NCBI GenBank assembly: GCA_018136815.1
Contig: CM030935.1
Coordinates: 6,632,325 to 6,696,324 of the forward strand
Direction of reading: 5' to 3'
Length of the DNA: 64,000 nucleotides
Source: Isochrysis galbana
Lineage: Eukaryota > Haptophyta > Isochrysidales > Isochrysidaceae
Both the position numbers and the translations under genes were made by a program. The notes under the pieces were generated by a model. It saw nothing but the letters and a program-made list of their open reading frames with translations. It did not search any database and was not told the DNA's origin. Shown here piece by piece: positions 22,075 through 33,130 of the stretch (the stretch's first letter is position 1; each line of letters starts with the position of its first letter).

Positions 22075-23555
22075 GTTCACTATACGAATGCAGCATACGA
22101 AGAGGCAGCGAACGAAGAGCAGTCATTTTGCCGCGCGAATGCAATTTCACCTTCCTGTTGGCGCTCATGATATCATGTCAATTTGGCATCGACAAGAGCA
22201 CACGACTCAATGTGCTCAGAGGTATGAATCTCGGTCGCCAGGCCGGAATGGAGGTCACGGACATATATGAGCTCAGGCAAACGTGCTGCAAACATGTGTT
22301 TCGTAGGCTTCTTTAGCTGCACTGTGGCATTGATAGGTTGGTCTTTGATGAAGGCCACTGGCAACAAACGCCGCCTTTGCGATAGTAAAGCAAGTCCTGT
22401 GACAACCCCATCTCGATGGTAGCATTCAACCCGATGGGCTTTTTTCTTGCTTCTGGAAGAAGAGCAGGCCCCACGGAGCACAGCGCATGCGCTCGCTCTT
22501 CCTCGCCGGCAAGCCTACGCTCACTTGTCCGTGATGAAGGAGGGACGGCGTGATTTCAAACATTATTTTGTGGTGCACGTGGTTGGCTCATGATGCAGGG
22601 ACGTCTTACGCAGGGACGAACAACGTCGCGGTGTGGGATTGAATGAGACGTATATCGCGTCTTGCGCTTGATGGCCATGTATGTGATGGCGATCGACTCT
22701 AGGTGGTGTGACGGTGCGGTGTTGGCGAGCTGGTGATGAGCGATGAAGAATGAGGCTCGCATTGTACAGTTTGCATCGAGCTGGGTCGGGTGTGTGCTGT
22801 TGGATTTTTGCGGAGAAAAAGAAGACTCTTGAACAGAGATATCATCGAATAAATACAAACGACCTGCGTCACGAATATGAGGCCAGTAATAGAATGATAG
22901 TTGTAATAAGACAACTGAATATTAGTGCCGCTACCGCCACTAGCCGCACTAGCCATGCACCAACACTAGGGCGGTCAAACAGCTATTATAATTTCTATGG
23001 GTGAAAATTGACCAAGTCAAGATTGAGGATTCATCACGAGATTCTTGGATATATGGTGACCGGGTAGGTGTAACTAGCACATACCACATACCCGGACCCG
23101 GTGCCCTTTGGGCCCGCCCAGACCGCCCGCACGGTAGCTCCCACAACCCACAACCACAACGATGCGTAGCAAGAAAGCGCGCAAACAGGCCAAAAATGAC
23201 TATGGCGGAGGGCCGACGTCCGATGCGAGCGCGGGCGAGTGTCGGTGTCGGGCCGCTAATCGACGCGTCCCCGGTGTAGCGCGCCTCAGCCAGCCACAAC
23301 CACAGCCGCATGCGCGCAGGCTGCAGGGCTGCAGGGCGCCTCCTGCTACTGCCTCCCATGCCCGCCGCCGTCTCATCGCGAATCGCCCCCCTCGCGGCCC
23401 TCGCTAGCACGCCAACGGGGGGGTCCCGGAGCGCCCGAGTTAGGCGTGCGCCCGGGCGTGCTGCGAAGCTTGTGCTCTTTGCCATCAGTAAGGGTGTACA
23501 GAAATGTTGCTCCCGACCCCCACTTATGTGGTTTTGGGAGGTGGACGGGGTCTCC
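22075..23555. other. No gene recognised
   Basis: Mixed-composition intergenic sequence. Frames at 22,128-22,316 (plus) and 22,173-22,481 (minus) overlap each other and neither shows a known domain. Confidence 0.4.
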
Positions 23556-23574
23556 TTGCAAAGGTGGACAATAT
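23556..23574. repeat. Target-site duplication, left copy
   Basis: TTGCAAAGGTGGACAATAT, identical to 24,716-24,734. The pair brackets the minus-strand non-LTR element. Confidence 0.85.
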
Positions 23575-24715
23575 TTTTTTTAATTTTAACAAATTTTTAT
23601 GGGTCGCGGCGCGGCAAAGGAACGGGACTAGCGCGCACACAAGACAGGACTCCCTGCCGCGGCGAGCGCAAGCACCCTTCCCCCTTATGCCACCCAGCTC
23701 TTCACTAGCTTACTACCTGCGCTAGCCGGAGCACCCCTCCCTCCACACTCAAGCAGCCCCCCACGCCAGGATCCTGTTTTGGTCTCGCAGGCAAGGGGGC
23801 CTAATGGGAGGGTGAGGAGCAACTCCTCAAAGAGGAGCTTTGGGGAAGGAGATGTTTGAGTGGGGGCGCTATACCCTTGCGCTAGGCATGGGCAGCGACG
23901 CCGCCTCAAAACATGTCCTCCCTCTGGTCTTGAGTCGAAATTTTTGGTGTTTGAATCCGAGGGCGAGGGGGTTTGTGCTTCTTGGGTTGGTTGTAGTGGG
24001 ATGAGGGAGTGGGAGATGGAGTGAAGTGTTGAAAGAGGGCCCAAGGCAGGGCACTGAGTTGTAGGTACTTGTGGCCCACAAGCGTGGGGTGAAAACGAAA
24101 AGTGTATCAACATGTGTCTTGAATTGAAATTTTTGGTGCTTTGAACAGAGGGCGGGGGGTTCGTGCCGTTTGGGTTGGTTGAAGTGTGAAGGGGGAGTGG
24201 GAGAGGGAGTCTTGTGTTGAGAGAGGGCCCAAGGCAGGGCACTGAGTGATTGGTACTAGTGGCTCACAAGAGTGGGGTGAAGACGAGAATTGTGTCAACA
24301 AGTTGGAAAACAGAGGCATGGGGTGCTCTCCGTATGGGGTTGATGGTTGTGAAGTGCCCTCCCATGTTGGGTGCACTGATGGTAGAGGTTTCCACCATGG
24401 GGAGGGCAGCTGAGCTGCCCTCCCACATGAGGTGCTCTTGGGGTGGGAGGGTTTCCCACTGTTGGAGGGGGTCTCCAAGACCCCCTGCATGATGCGCAGA
24501 GCCATGGTGGCAACCTGTTCGGTGCCAGTGCTCGCCACCCCGCGCGCTTGCGCGGGTGTGGTTTGGATGGGTTGGATGGGCTCTGAGAGGGCTTTCTGAC
24601 GAGCCGCCTCGGGCGGCGTGGGGCGTCCCAGGTGGGGCGCGGTGGCGAGGGTCGCCTGGGGCTCGGGAGCGGTCGCGGCACGCTCCATAGTTCAAACTAT
24701 AACAATAGTTATGCA
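23575..24715 (-). mobile_element. Non-LTR retroelement copy with 19-bp TSD and A-rich tail, element B
   Basis: Read on the minus strand, the element starts immediately inside the right TSD with a hairpin (AACTAT-TGTT-ATAGTT at about 24,710-24,695), then an ATGGAGCG start, an ORF1-like frame, about 2.5 copies of a ~180-bp internal tandem repeat (24,300-23,930), a 3' segment shared with fragments at 1,903 and 3,957, and an A-rich end. A long TSD plus an A-rich 3' end is the mark of target-primed reverse transcription. No RT is present, so it is non-autonomous or deleted. Confidence 0.8.
24107..24688 (-). pseudogene. ORF1-like frame of element B
   Basis: 193 residues, starting MERAATAPEPQATLATAPHL; proline-, alanine- and serine-rich throughout. 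The first ~75 residues match the fragment at 16,083 (plus) closely. The downstream part is translated internal tandem repeat (CPALGPLSTQDSLSHS region). There is no nucleic-acid-binding motif that I can name. It is probably a derived, low-complexity remnant of a non-LTR ORF1. Confidence 0.4.
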
Positions 24716-24734
24716 TTGCAAAGGTGGACAATAT
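24716..24734. repeat. Target-site duplication, right copy
   Basis: Second copy of TTGCAAAGGTGGACAATAT flanking element B. Confidence 0.85.
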
Positions 24735-25515
24735 GTGGGGTTCCTGAAATAGCAACATATTCAACTTTTGCAACATTTTTGTCTACTCATATAAATACTT
24801 CTATTCTACTTCTACTTATGCGCCGCCGCCGCAAACCGCTCTCATGTATGTACGTGAAACAAAGGGCGCTGGGTGGGGCTGCTGAGCGATGGCAATGTCA
24901 GCTGCTACGCTAGGTGTAAAACTCCGATTGTACCATCCAACACAAGGAAGAAGAAGGGCGGCGCCCGACACCCCAACACCAACACTCTAAGCTAACACAT
25001 TCGACACCCGGAAACCGCCGCCCATTGGGCTAGCAGCACAGCTGCACCCCCTCAAGAAGCCGAAGAAGGCCCAAGGGGATGGGAATGAAGGGGGAGGGAA
25101 GGAAGTGGATAGTGAGGGCATATAAGATGTTGTCCTCAGCCCTTCGTGGGGCGCCTTTTAGCAGCAAGGGCGGTCGCTTTCTTCAAGAACTCTTCAAATT
25201 TTCACGTGCGCACGTCGGTGACAACGACCTTCCACACTCAACAAATTGACAGGGAGCGGGTGGCCTGTATGACATTACTTGTGGCTGAAACTACCCGCTC
25301 AGCTCTCTCCGCCCACCAAGCTCGCAGGTCTTCCCAACTCAAATCGCCGGGCCGCACGCTCCTAGTGCCCCAGCGCGTTCGCTTTCGTGGTGGTGTGCGG
25401 CGGCTCCGGCGCAGCGGGAACGTAGAACGTAGCTAGCTAGCATGGCGGCGGTAGTAAGTCGGTTGTAGGTGGTTGTGTCGGCCTGGGCTTGCTGTAGTTG
25501 ATTGAAGTCTTGCAG
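24735..25515. other. No gene recognised
   Basis: Intergenic. No domain-bearing frame and no conspicuous repeat. Confidence 0.5.
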
Positions 25516-26035
25516 TGTCGTATTCCATACGATGACAGACTTTTACTTCTAACCGGTGGTTTATTTTAAGCCTCAAGGTCTCGTCGGCGACATTCTACCC
25601 CTTCTCTTACTTTCTTTCGATGTCATCAAACGTTCCACGACTGTCTTCCGTCTTCTCTTCATGCATCGGTTGTAGTCTTCCGTCTTCTCTTCGTATATCG
25701 GCGGTAGCTCCACAGCGAGGTCTGCTCTCGTTGTTCCGACTTCTCTGTTTCGCATGTCTGTGCGCCGATGAGTTGCCTTGGTGCCGACGCTTGACAGTCC
25801 GCCCTGAGTGTGGTTAGTTTTCGCCCTGTTTGGTTTAGTTCGTGTGTGTCTGTGTGACGAGGGGCTTTTTGAGTCCCTGCGTTGTAGTCTCTCGTGTCTA
25901 CCTTGGACCTAAGAAGCTCTCATTATTCTCCTTCTCTCTCTTCCTCTAGCTCGCTAGCTAGCCTCGGCCCTACCCTCCAACGCCGCGCGTTGTGGGCCTC
26001 CGAACCTCCGTCTCTCTTCTCGTCCCTCGCACTCG

Positions 26036-26700
26036 ATGGTAGAAGCTGTCAGACCCGACTTCTACTATGACCTCTCAGACATATTCCCGCAAGCAACCAC
26101 CTACGACTCCTTCACGGCCGCGTCAGCTGCCGGCTCGATCGAACGGCCCTCTGCCCACGAGCCAGTAGTCATCGCGTGTTCGACAAGCACAAATTCTGTC
26201 TTGGCGCCTACGACCGCGCCGTCCCATAATCCCGCTCCACTTCTGCCCATGGAAACAGCGGGAACTTCTTTCGGGCCACAAGGGGCCCACTTCGTCGGAA
26301 CCGGCGGCTCCGAGCCTCCGCAAGGTCCTTCTAACACGGCGGCGCCATCCGCCGCTCCGTCTGACGAGCCGCTGCTCGTGGATCCACTCCGCGATCGAAC
26401 CGAGCTCACGTCTCTCGGGACCTCGGGCAGCCCGAGGCCCGACTCCCAAGTCCACCCGCTTGAAGACAGCGCGTGGGAACACGTAAGCGAGTCCCCTTCG
26501 GCCGCGACTTTTTAGCCGACCGCCTCGCCCACATGCAGTCCGCGATCGACGCTCAACTACTTCGCGATGAGAAACGAGACCGAGAGCACGCCGCCCTCCT
26601 CGAGATGATAGCGGGCCTCAGCACCCACGTCAGGGCCTTGCCTCAGGCTTCCAGCCCAGCTGGCCGAACCAACTCTCCCTCGAGAAGAGGAGCCCACGCT
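26036..26700 (+). pseudogene. Ty3-like Gag N-terminal region
   Basis: Starts MVEAVRPDFYYDLSDIFPQA, homologous to 4250-4471 (minus). The first frame stops at 26,515; coding sense continues in an overlapping frame with LADRLAHMQSAIDAQLLRDE (a probable helical segment) to about 26,650. The frame change near 26,490 marks it as a pseudogene. No zinc knuckle seen. Confidence 0.55.
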
Positions 26701-27034
26701 GCGACCCTCAATTGCACAGTACGCCGACACCCTCAACAACATCATGACCGTCGCATGGCGCGCCGCCCTCGATGCGACGCAGAGCGCTCAAAGAGAATCC
26801 GTGCAAAACGCCACCTTGAAGTCTCGCACTGGTGTTACCTTCCAACCCGGGGATAGGGTTTGTCGCCGCATTCCGGGGCACGCCAATAAGCTTCAATTTC
26901 TCTACTCCGGTCCCTACCGCGTGGATGCTAAACTTTCCGACACGCGCTATCGCCTCCGCGACCTTGAAAATCGGAAGATCAAGGACGAGGTCCACATCTC
27001 GAACTTACGCCCGTATTTTACTCGGGGGCGGTGA
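26700..27034 (+). pseudogene. Integrase C-terminal fragment of a Ty3-like element
   Basis: The frame reads YADTLNNIMTVAWRAALDAT, then FQPGDRVCRRIPGHANKLQF, LYSGPYRVDAKLSDTRYRLR and KDEVHISNLRPYF. This is the usual end of a Ty3/gypsy integrase: helical region, FxPGDxV motif, then the VHxSxLRPY box that precedes a chromodomain. The large LTR element has the same box (EEVHISNLRPYH) at about 53,680. The DDE catalytic core is absent. Confidence 0.75.
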
Positions 27035-27057
27035 TCCTTGGCTTTTGGCAAGCCAAC

Positions 27058-27249
27058 GAGCTTGAGCTGCCAAATTTTGCCGCCGTGCTGCGTGTCATTC
27101 TCACCAACTCACCCAACTCCGTGCCTCCCGAGCGTGTGTTCTCGATTCTCAACGATACTTTCGAGGCCGACATGGATCGTGCATACGCTGACTACATAGA
27201 GCTCAGCTTGCAGCTCCAATTCCAATTCAACAATCGGGGCCGAGCGTGA
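27058..27249 (+). pseudogene. hAT transposase dimerisation-domain fragment
   Basis: About 60 residues: LPNFAAVLRVILTNSPNSVP, then PERVFSILNDTFEADMDRA and DYIELSLQLQF. The order 'L-x-NSVPPERVFSILN ... ADYIELSLQLQFN' matches the C-terminal hAT dimerisation region. There is no upstream transposase core, and it follows directly on the integrase fragment. Confidence 0.55.
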
Positions 27250-28640
27250 ATGCTATTCTGAGTGTGAGCACAGCCGTGAGTCATTGATCATTGAGTGAGT
27301 GTGCACGTCTGCGTGTGCGCGCTCCGGCGCGGCTCGATCGCTACTCGCTGCTGCGCGCTGCGCGCTCGCTATACGTGGGCCTGGCGCATCAGCCCACATG
27401 TGGGAGTGGCTGTGACTCTTGCAAAAGTGGGTACATATGTTGATGTGGTAGACTCTTGCAAACGTTGATAAAATATGTTCCACTTTTCTGTACTAGCTTA
27501 GCCATCAATCAGTGACCATCAGCATCAGCCCGGTGTCCGGTGTCCGGTGTCCGGGCCAGCCAAGAGCCACTGTGAATGCGCGGAATCCGCCGCATCCGCG
27601 CCGCCAATCGCGCCCACCGCGCGCCGGTGCCTAGGCGCAATCCAGAATCCAGCACGAGGCGCGCCAAAGGACCGCGCGAGCCGCCGGTGCCCCTCGCGAC
27701 GAAGTGGCCCAAGGCCCAAGGCTTGCCCAAGGCCCTCCGGCAACCGGCAACGGCAGCGCTCGACTGACTCGATGTTGAGATTCCCCCCCTTTGTTTTGAC
27801 CCCACCTTGCACCTTGCCTCAGGTCATCCTTCCATCTTCCACAGGAATCTAGGATCTAGGAGCTACCAAAAGTACAGGCTAGGTGATACGTGATACAACC
27901 GTTTTTATTTTCCCAGTTTCCCAGGGCCCATCGGTAAGGGCGTACTACATTTATTGTACCCCTTGGATCCGAGCGCACCGCCCCCCAAATAAAGCTAAAC
28001 TGACAAACCTCCGAACGAAAAAGGCAGGCGGGCTTGCCTTTTTGATCGCGAAGAAGTCCGAACGACAAGAGCAGGAAACGCGGCCACCACGCCGCCGCGC
28101 CGCGCCCGCCTTCGACCTCCTCTCTTCTCCTTTGTCCTGAATAGGTGCGCTAGAAGGCGGACTGTCTCGTGTTTGGACGGGTGGTGGGCAGCTTTGGAGA
28201 GGGAATGAACCCGGTTTTTCCCATCCCCGTGAAGAACGAAGGTCTGACCGTCTGTTGCGGACTCCTCATTGAGAAGAGTTTTCGCGCGAGTGGAGAGGAA
28301 GAAGAAGAGAGATTGGCCATACTCTATTTATATACTGAGGAAGTCTTGTTGGTTCGAATCATGAAACGGGCGCCCGAGGAGCAGCGAGATCTTCTCGTCC
28401 GAGGTTTGGTTGTTAGAGGGAGAAGAGAGGAGAGAGCGAGAGGGAGAGGAGAGGAGAGAGAGAGAGAGGGAGAAGCGAAACAAGAGAAAGGGAGAGAGAG
28501 AAGTGAAGGAGATACTTGATTGTGTGTGGCGAGGCCTCGTCCAGAGGGAGGGAGAGAGAGGGGGAATAGCATATAAAAGGAGCTCTGGAGAGAGGGGAAA
28601 AGTGAGGGAGCCTTGAGAGGAAGTGAGAGAGGAGGGGGGA
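27250..28640. other. No gene recognised; purine-rich toward the 3' side
   Basis: GC-rich intergenic sequence, becoming AG-rich from about 28,420 onward as it approaches the oxidoreductase gene. Frames in the AG-rich part are low complexity. Confidence 0.5.
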
Positions 28641-28708
28641 CAGCTTGGGGTCCGGAGAGCCGGAGAGGCGGCTATATGAGGTATGGGCCGCCGGAAGAAT
28701 AGGTGAGA

Positions 28709-28727
28709 GAGGGGGGGGGGGGGGGGG

Positions 28728-28764
<37 letters not shown>
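28709..28764. repeat. G22 run and (AG)n upstream of the GMC gene
   Basis: G-run at about 28,709-28,730, then (AG)n and (AGA)n to about 28,778, ending ~30 bases before the ATG at 28,807. Here the tract is purine on the sense strand, unlike the C-runs before other genes. Confidence 0.85.
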
Positions 28765-28768
<4 letters not shown>

Positions 28769-28806
28769 AGAAGAAGAGGACGCCAAGCGGTAGAGCGAGT
28801 CGCGCC

Positions 28807-30942
28807 ATGTGCACACGCCTCCTCCTGCTCCTCCTCAGCCTAGGAGCTCCTGCTTGTGTGGGCTACCCAACCTACTGGGTCTCCTCGCCCGGTACGAATG
28901 GGGAGTGTGGCCTTCTGGTGAGCCAGCGTAAGGGGAACGACGGGATGGGAGCCAGCGGGTACGCAGAGGTCTCTGCGCCAGGCTCGGCAGTCCCCGATGG
29001 TAATGGCTCGTGGGAATTGCCATCTCCGACGCGAGGGTGGTTCTACACGACGGCCAGGGGCGAGTTTAGTGGCGCAGGCGACCCGATTGCATCGTGTCCA
29101 CGCCGTTTCCGCTCCTCGCTCAGTGCAGCCAGCACGCCCATAATGTGGACGCCGCCAACCGACGGCAAGGGCAATCCGATCGGTGGCATCTACACTATCG
29201 AAGGGGCCAGCGCGCCAGCAAATGGTCAGATCAGCTACTTTATCCTGACAATCACTGTTGAACCGCCATCGCCGAGCCCGCCCCTTGGCACGGTACCGCC
29301 CTCGTCGCCACCCCGCCGACCGCCGCCAACGACTCCGCCGTCGCCGCCGCTGCAGTGCTCGGCCTCCACCGATTTTGTGGTGGTCGGAGCAGGTGCAGGG
29401 GGCTCGGCAGCCGCGGCGTACCTCGCGTCTTCCGGCGTCTCAGCCATCGTTCTGTCCGACGGTCCGGATAACACAGGCGCGCTGCGTGCGTACCCTGCCT
29501 GGCAGACACTGTACAATTGGTTTGGCCGCTTCTCCTCGCGCGACGTCGTCAATTCGGCCACCGGCACCTCGTGGCAACAGATTGTTGGCGCTGGCGGCAA
29601 CAATCTGCACAACGGTGGCGTGAACCAAATGCCGCCGCTTGATCAGCTTGATGCGATCCTGGGTGGCGATGGCGTGCCGACGGAGGCGGCACTCTGGCTG
29701 GCGAGGCAACCCGTGTCGCATATGGTGGAGGCGGACACGCCCGAGTGCGACGATATCCCTGCCGAGCGCGTCCTCAACCGCACGTACAAGTATCTTCGCG
29801 GCCCGGTCGGCTGCGCGCCACATCAGCTGTACATGTACTGCGACACTGACCCCGGCTGCACCTATGCGTGCACGAGGCCGGGCTGCTCCATCGCTAGTGT
29901 CCATGGCGCAGTCGGCGGCGCACTGGCCTTTCGCGGCGCGACCGAGAACATGCGCAAGACCACAATGTACACCGACTTACTTGAGCCGCTGCTGGGCCCG
30001 GGCAGCATCGGCGGTGGGTCGGGGGAGCTGCCGAGTAGCGACCACCCGGTGGCCGTGTGGCACGACACGCGTGCAGAACGGATCGCCTTTGATGAGTCTG
30101 GCCGTGCAATGGCCGTTGTCACGACAAATGGCGAAGCCATCTGCGCACGGTGCGGAGTCATTTCGGCGGGCGGCGTGTTCGGCACATCGGAGCTGCTGAT
30201 GCGCTCGCTCGGCCTGACGCAGCTCGGCGGCCTTTGGGAGCAGACTGTCGTGCCCATCAATCCCGTCTCTTTTTACTCACCTGTTGGTGAGACGCAGCGG
30301 TGCGCTGACGATCTGCTTTCAGGCAACCTGCACCTCGCCACGCGCACTCGTGCGCAGGCGGAGTACACGATTTGCAAGCCCAAGCTGACCGAACTGCGCT
30401 TCCGTCCCAAGCTGCTCGCGGCGTGGGTGATTGCGATGAATGCAACACGCCGAGGTACCATCACCCTGGAGGATGGCGGCACGGGCGGCAGAAGAGTCAG
30501 CGCGTCGCTCGAGAAGGGCACTGAGGACGAGTCTCTCGCTGCGGTTAACGAGATTTACTCTGAGCTACGCAGCCGCTACGGATCCAACCTAGTACTTCCT
30601 GGAGCGGCGGTTCGCGTAGCGCTCCGCCTAGGGACGCACCACCTGGGCGGCGGGGTACAGGGCGCAGCTAGTGCTGGGCGCGTCACCGGGGTTCCCAACT
30701 TGTACGTGGGTGATATGGCGGCCTACGACGAGCCCGTCTTTGGCTACACAACAGGCGCCGCCGCCGTTGCCGGCATTACCGCCGCGATGCGTGCGATTTC
30801 AGAGGGCTCGTGTGTGGCGCCGCCCTTCCCTCCAGCACCCCCGCGCATGCCACCCTCGCAGCCTTCGCCGCCCTCGCCGCCGCCCTTGCCGCCTGCGCCT
30901 CGACTCCCAAGCGAGATGACGCTGAAGTCCACCTGTTTTTGA
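28807..30942 (+). CDS. Secreted GMC-family FAD-dependent oxidoreductase with N-terminal Reeler-like domain
   Basis: Single exon, 711 residues. Signal peptide MCTRLLLLLLSLGAPACVG. Residues ~20-155 form a cysteine-containing domain ending IMWTPPTDGKGNPIGGIYTI, which resembles a Reeler-type fold (tentative). A Pro-rich linker follows (~158-182). The GMC domain starts with the FAD dinucleotide-binding motif DFVVVGAGAGGSAAAAYLAS (~189), then GGNNLHNGGVNQM, several Cys pairs (CDTDPGCTYACTRPGC), and the C-terminal THHLGGG (~610) and NLYVGDMAAYDEPVFGYTTG motifs expected near the active site. A second Pro-rich tail closes the protein. It probably oxidises an alcohol or sugar outside the cell; the substrate is unknown. 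An open frame extends upstream through AG repeats, but the ATG with the signal peptide is preferred. Confidence 0.85.
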   Translation: MCTRLLLLLLSLGAPACVGYPTYWVSSPGTNGECGLLVSQRKGNDGMGASGYAEVSAPGSAVPDGNGSWELPSPTRGWFYTTARGEFSGAGDPIASCPRRFRSSLSAASTPIMWTPPTDGKGNPIGGIYTIEGASAPANGQISYFILTITVEPPSPSPPLGTVPPSSPPRRPPPTTPPSPPLQCSASTDFVVVGAGAGGSAAAAYLASSGVSAIVLSDGPDNTGALRAYPAWQTLYNWFGRFSSRDVVNSATGTSWQQIVGAGGNNLHNGGVNQMPPLDQLDAILGGDGVPTEAALWLARQPVSHMVEADTPECDDIPAERVLNRTYKYLRGPVGCAPHQLYMYCDTDPGCTYACTRPGCSIASVHGAVGGALAFRGATENMRKTTMYTDLLEPLLGPGSIGGGSGELPSSDHPVAVWHDTRAERIAFDESGRAMAVVTTNGEAICARCGVISAGGVFGTSELLMRSLGLTQLGGLWEQTVVPINPVSFYSPVGETQRCADDLLSGNLHLATRTRAQAEYTICKPKLTELRFRPKLLAAWVIAMNATRRGTITLEDGGTGGRRVSASLEKGTEDESLAAVNEIYSELRSRYGSNLVLPGAAVRVALRLGTHHLGGGVQGAASAGRVTGVPNLYVGDMAAYDEPVFGYTTGAAAVAGITAAMRAISEGSCVAPPFPPAPPRMPPSQPSPPSPPPLPPAPRLPSEMTLKSTCF

Positions 30943-32130
30943 CGATGCCGCATCACAACACCATCCGTCTAGGAGAAATCTTTGAACGGTGCACTTAAAA
31001 AGTGCCGATGCTGAAATTGAGGTCGAGATGTCATTTAATCTGCATGATGTGTACTACGAGATCATTTGTTGGCCTTCACGAGGGTGAAGTACCATGGATG
31101 CAATCAGAACTCTCTTCAACTAGCCGCAAGACTATACGCATCCGGCGCGTGCTCCACACAACAACCTTTGTGCAAGCTAGCAGGTAGTGGGGCTCCATTA
31201 TGCCTTCTCATTCATTGGGTAACTTAGGCCATGTGGTAGAATTCCACGGAACCCCCCAAACTAGATGGCCATTCAACTAGCTCCTTAGCCCTTGGCCTCT
31301 CTCTCCTCTATACTCCTCGCGCATCCCTCCGAGCGCCCTATATCCTACAGCAATTTCCTCATAGTGTTAAATCAACTACTCTCACTAGCGAGAAGATCTA
31401 ACACATAGCCTGGCCGCGATCGCGACGTATTGAGTATTGACTGGTGAAACGCCACCGACACGCCCCATCACCCATCGCTCGTCGCTTCTCCCCCCCCCCA
31501 CCCTCTCCACACTAAGCGGCAGGTACAGAATGATGCATGATGCCATCAATTGATCCAATCGTTGCTGATGAGATCAATCTCAACTTAGATGGCAAGGCCT
31601 TTGCTGATGCAGGTTTACAGCTTGATGCTAGGAGGCGGCAAGCTTTTCCCAGCTTTTTGCTGCGCGGAGCGCCGAGCGCCGAGCGTGCGGCGTGCGGGCA
31701 CGGGCGCGGGGGCGCGCGGGAGCGGCCGGGCCCCACTCAGTGATAACAGTAAGCAGTACAGTAAGCACACACAAGAAGGATGAAAATATGGCGCCGGCAT
31801 GTGCTTGTTCAGGAAGGCGGCGAGGGTAGGTTGGCCGCTGACCCCAATGTCCTTGTCCGGATGCGCACGACGCCAATGGATAGAATACTCTCCACTGAGC
31901 CGCACGTCGCCCGTGCTGCACGCCAACGACAAAAAAAACATCTTCTTAAAAATTCCGCTACGTGCACGGCGTGAGGCAGTTTGCTAGTGTACCTCCCTGC
32001 CATCGCTAGTGTTGGACATGTTTCATAGTATCGTACATATTTTTCTGTCACGCACCACTCGAGCGGGATGCAGCATACCCTCTTGCCAAACGAGTGGGTT
32101 GGATAGCTACCCTCATGATCCCACGATCTT
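30943..32130. other. No gene recognised
   Basis: Intergenic. The segment 31,930-31,995 (AAAAAAAACATCTTCTTAAAA and CGGCGTGAGGCAGT) recurs with changes at 10,685-10,755, so a dispersed repeat fragment is present. G/C-rich block near 31,660-31,735. Confidence 0.5.
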
Positions 32131-32134
32131 CTGC

Positions 32135-32315
32135 GATTGAACGCTTTTCCATGTGTAGGCTGATGGTGATTGAACGCTTTTCCATGCGGTGGGGGTGATG
32201 GCGATTGAACGCGTTCCACGTGTAGGCTGATGGTGATTGAACGCTTTTCTTTGATGTGGGTGATGGTGATTGAGCGCTTTTCTTTGATGTGGGTGATGGT
32301 GATTGAGCGCTTCTC
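32135..32315. repeat. ~33-bp minisatellite
   Basis: About six imperfect units of the form GATTGAACGCTTTTC followed by CATGTGTAGGCTGATGGT or TTTGATGTGGGTGATGGT. Both strands remain open through it only because the period is near a multiple of three. Confidence 0.8.
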
Positions 32316-32329
32316 GCCTCGGAGGAGCG

Positions 32330-33130
32330 AGATAGGCCTGATCTATTGGCCTCGCCGGCAAGGCGCGAAAAGCGTTGATCCCGCCTCGCAAGGCAAAAAG
32401 CGTTCATTCCCGCATGGCAAAAGTGCCATTCATTCGCCCAACCCCTATCATCCTATATGCGCACATCTCACAATCTCAAGTATCAAGTGCGCCGCCCATC
32501 AAATTAGTACAATGCAAACCTAAAGCATGACATGCGCCCACGATCACACCGTATCTCAAACCACCAATATCCTCACACTGCATGCATCACTCCTTCCACG
32601 TGCTCGCGCACACTCAACAAGTATTCACAAGGACCACACCCGGTATGCCACATGGCGCCACCTTGACAGAACAATCAAATCAGCATCAGCATCGGTTGTG
32701 AAAACAGCATTGGGTACAAGGAGAAGCTTTCCGTCGAGGTGAAAAACCGTAAGGAAACCATGGACTCAGCGGTGGCCGAGAATCGTATGAAGCGGCGGCG
32801 GAAGTCTCATGACAAAGTCATCCAGTCATGGCCCGTTAAAGCCAACGCCTCCATGCCGAGTGTAGCCGTGCCGTAATATTGGCCATCTTCTTGGGATTGG
32901 ACCGGCTCCGTGAGTCTAGCGGTACAACCAACATGCTTCGAGTGAGCAGCGGCATGGCGGGTGCTGGGATCCTAAGCGACTGCAGCTGCGGCAAACTTAA
33001 ATTCGGGACACTAAAGAAAATAAGCTCGGGACGTAGCCATCGTATGACGACGGGCGTCGGGCGAGCGAGGGGCTAGATGCCTCCATGCGTGGCCAACCGA
33101 AGAGAGCGTTGCGTGAGACGGCAGCCTCAG
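32330..33130. other. No gene recognised
   Basis: Intergenic sequence without a convincing coding frame or repeat. Confidence 0.5.

Larger units (their letters stand above)
25516..27034 (+). mobile_element. Internally deleted Ty3-like element fragment
   Basis: Begins TGTCGTATTCCATACGATGA at 25,516, the same terminus and leader as the minus-strand copy ending at 5352, then the Gag start at 26,036. After about 200 Gag residues the coding sequence passes directly into the C-terminal part of an integrase. Protease, RT, RNase H and the integrase core are missing. No 3' LTR was found downstream. Confidence 0.75.

Noticed and set aside
28300-28400. Possible tRNA (GGTTCGAATC near 28,351)
   Set aside because: T-loop-like motif only; no acceptor, D or anticodon stems around it.
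32113-32407. ORFs rich in QSPSPTSKKS repeats
   Set aside because: Translation of a ~33-bp minisatellite.
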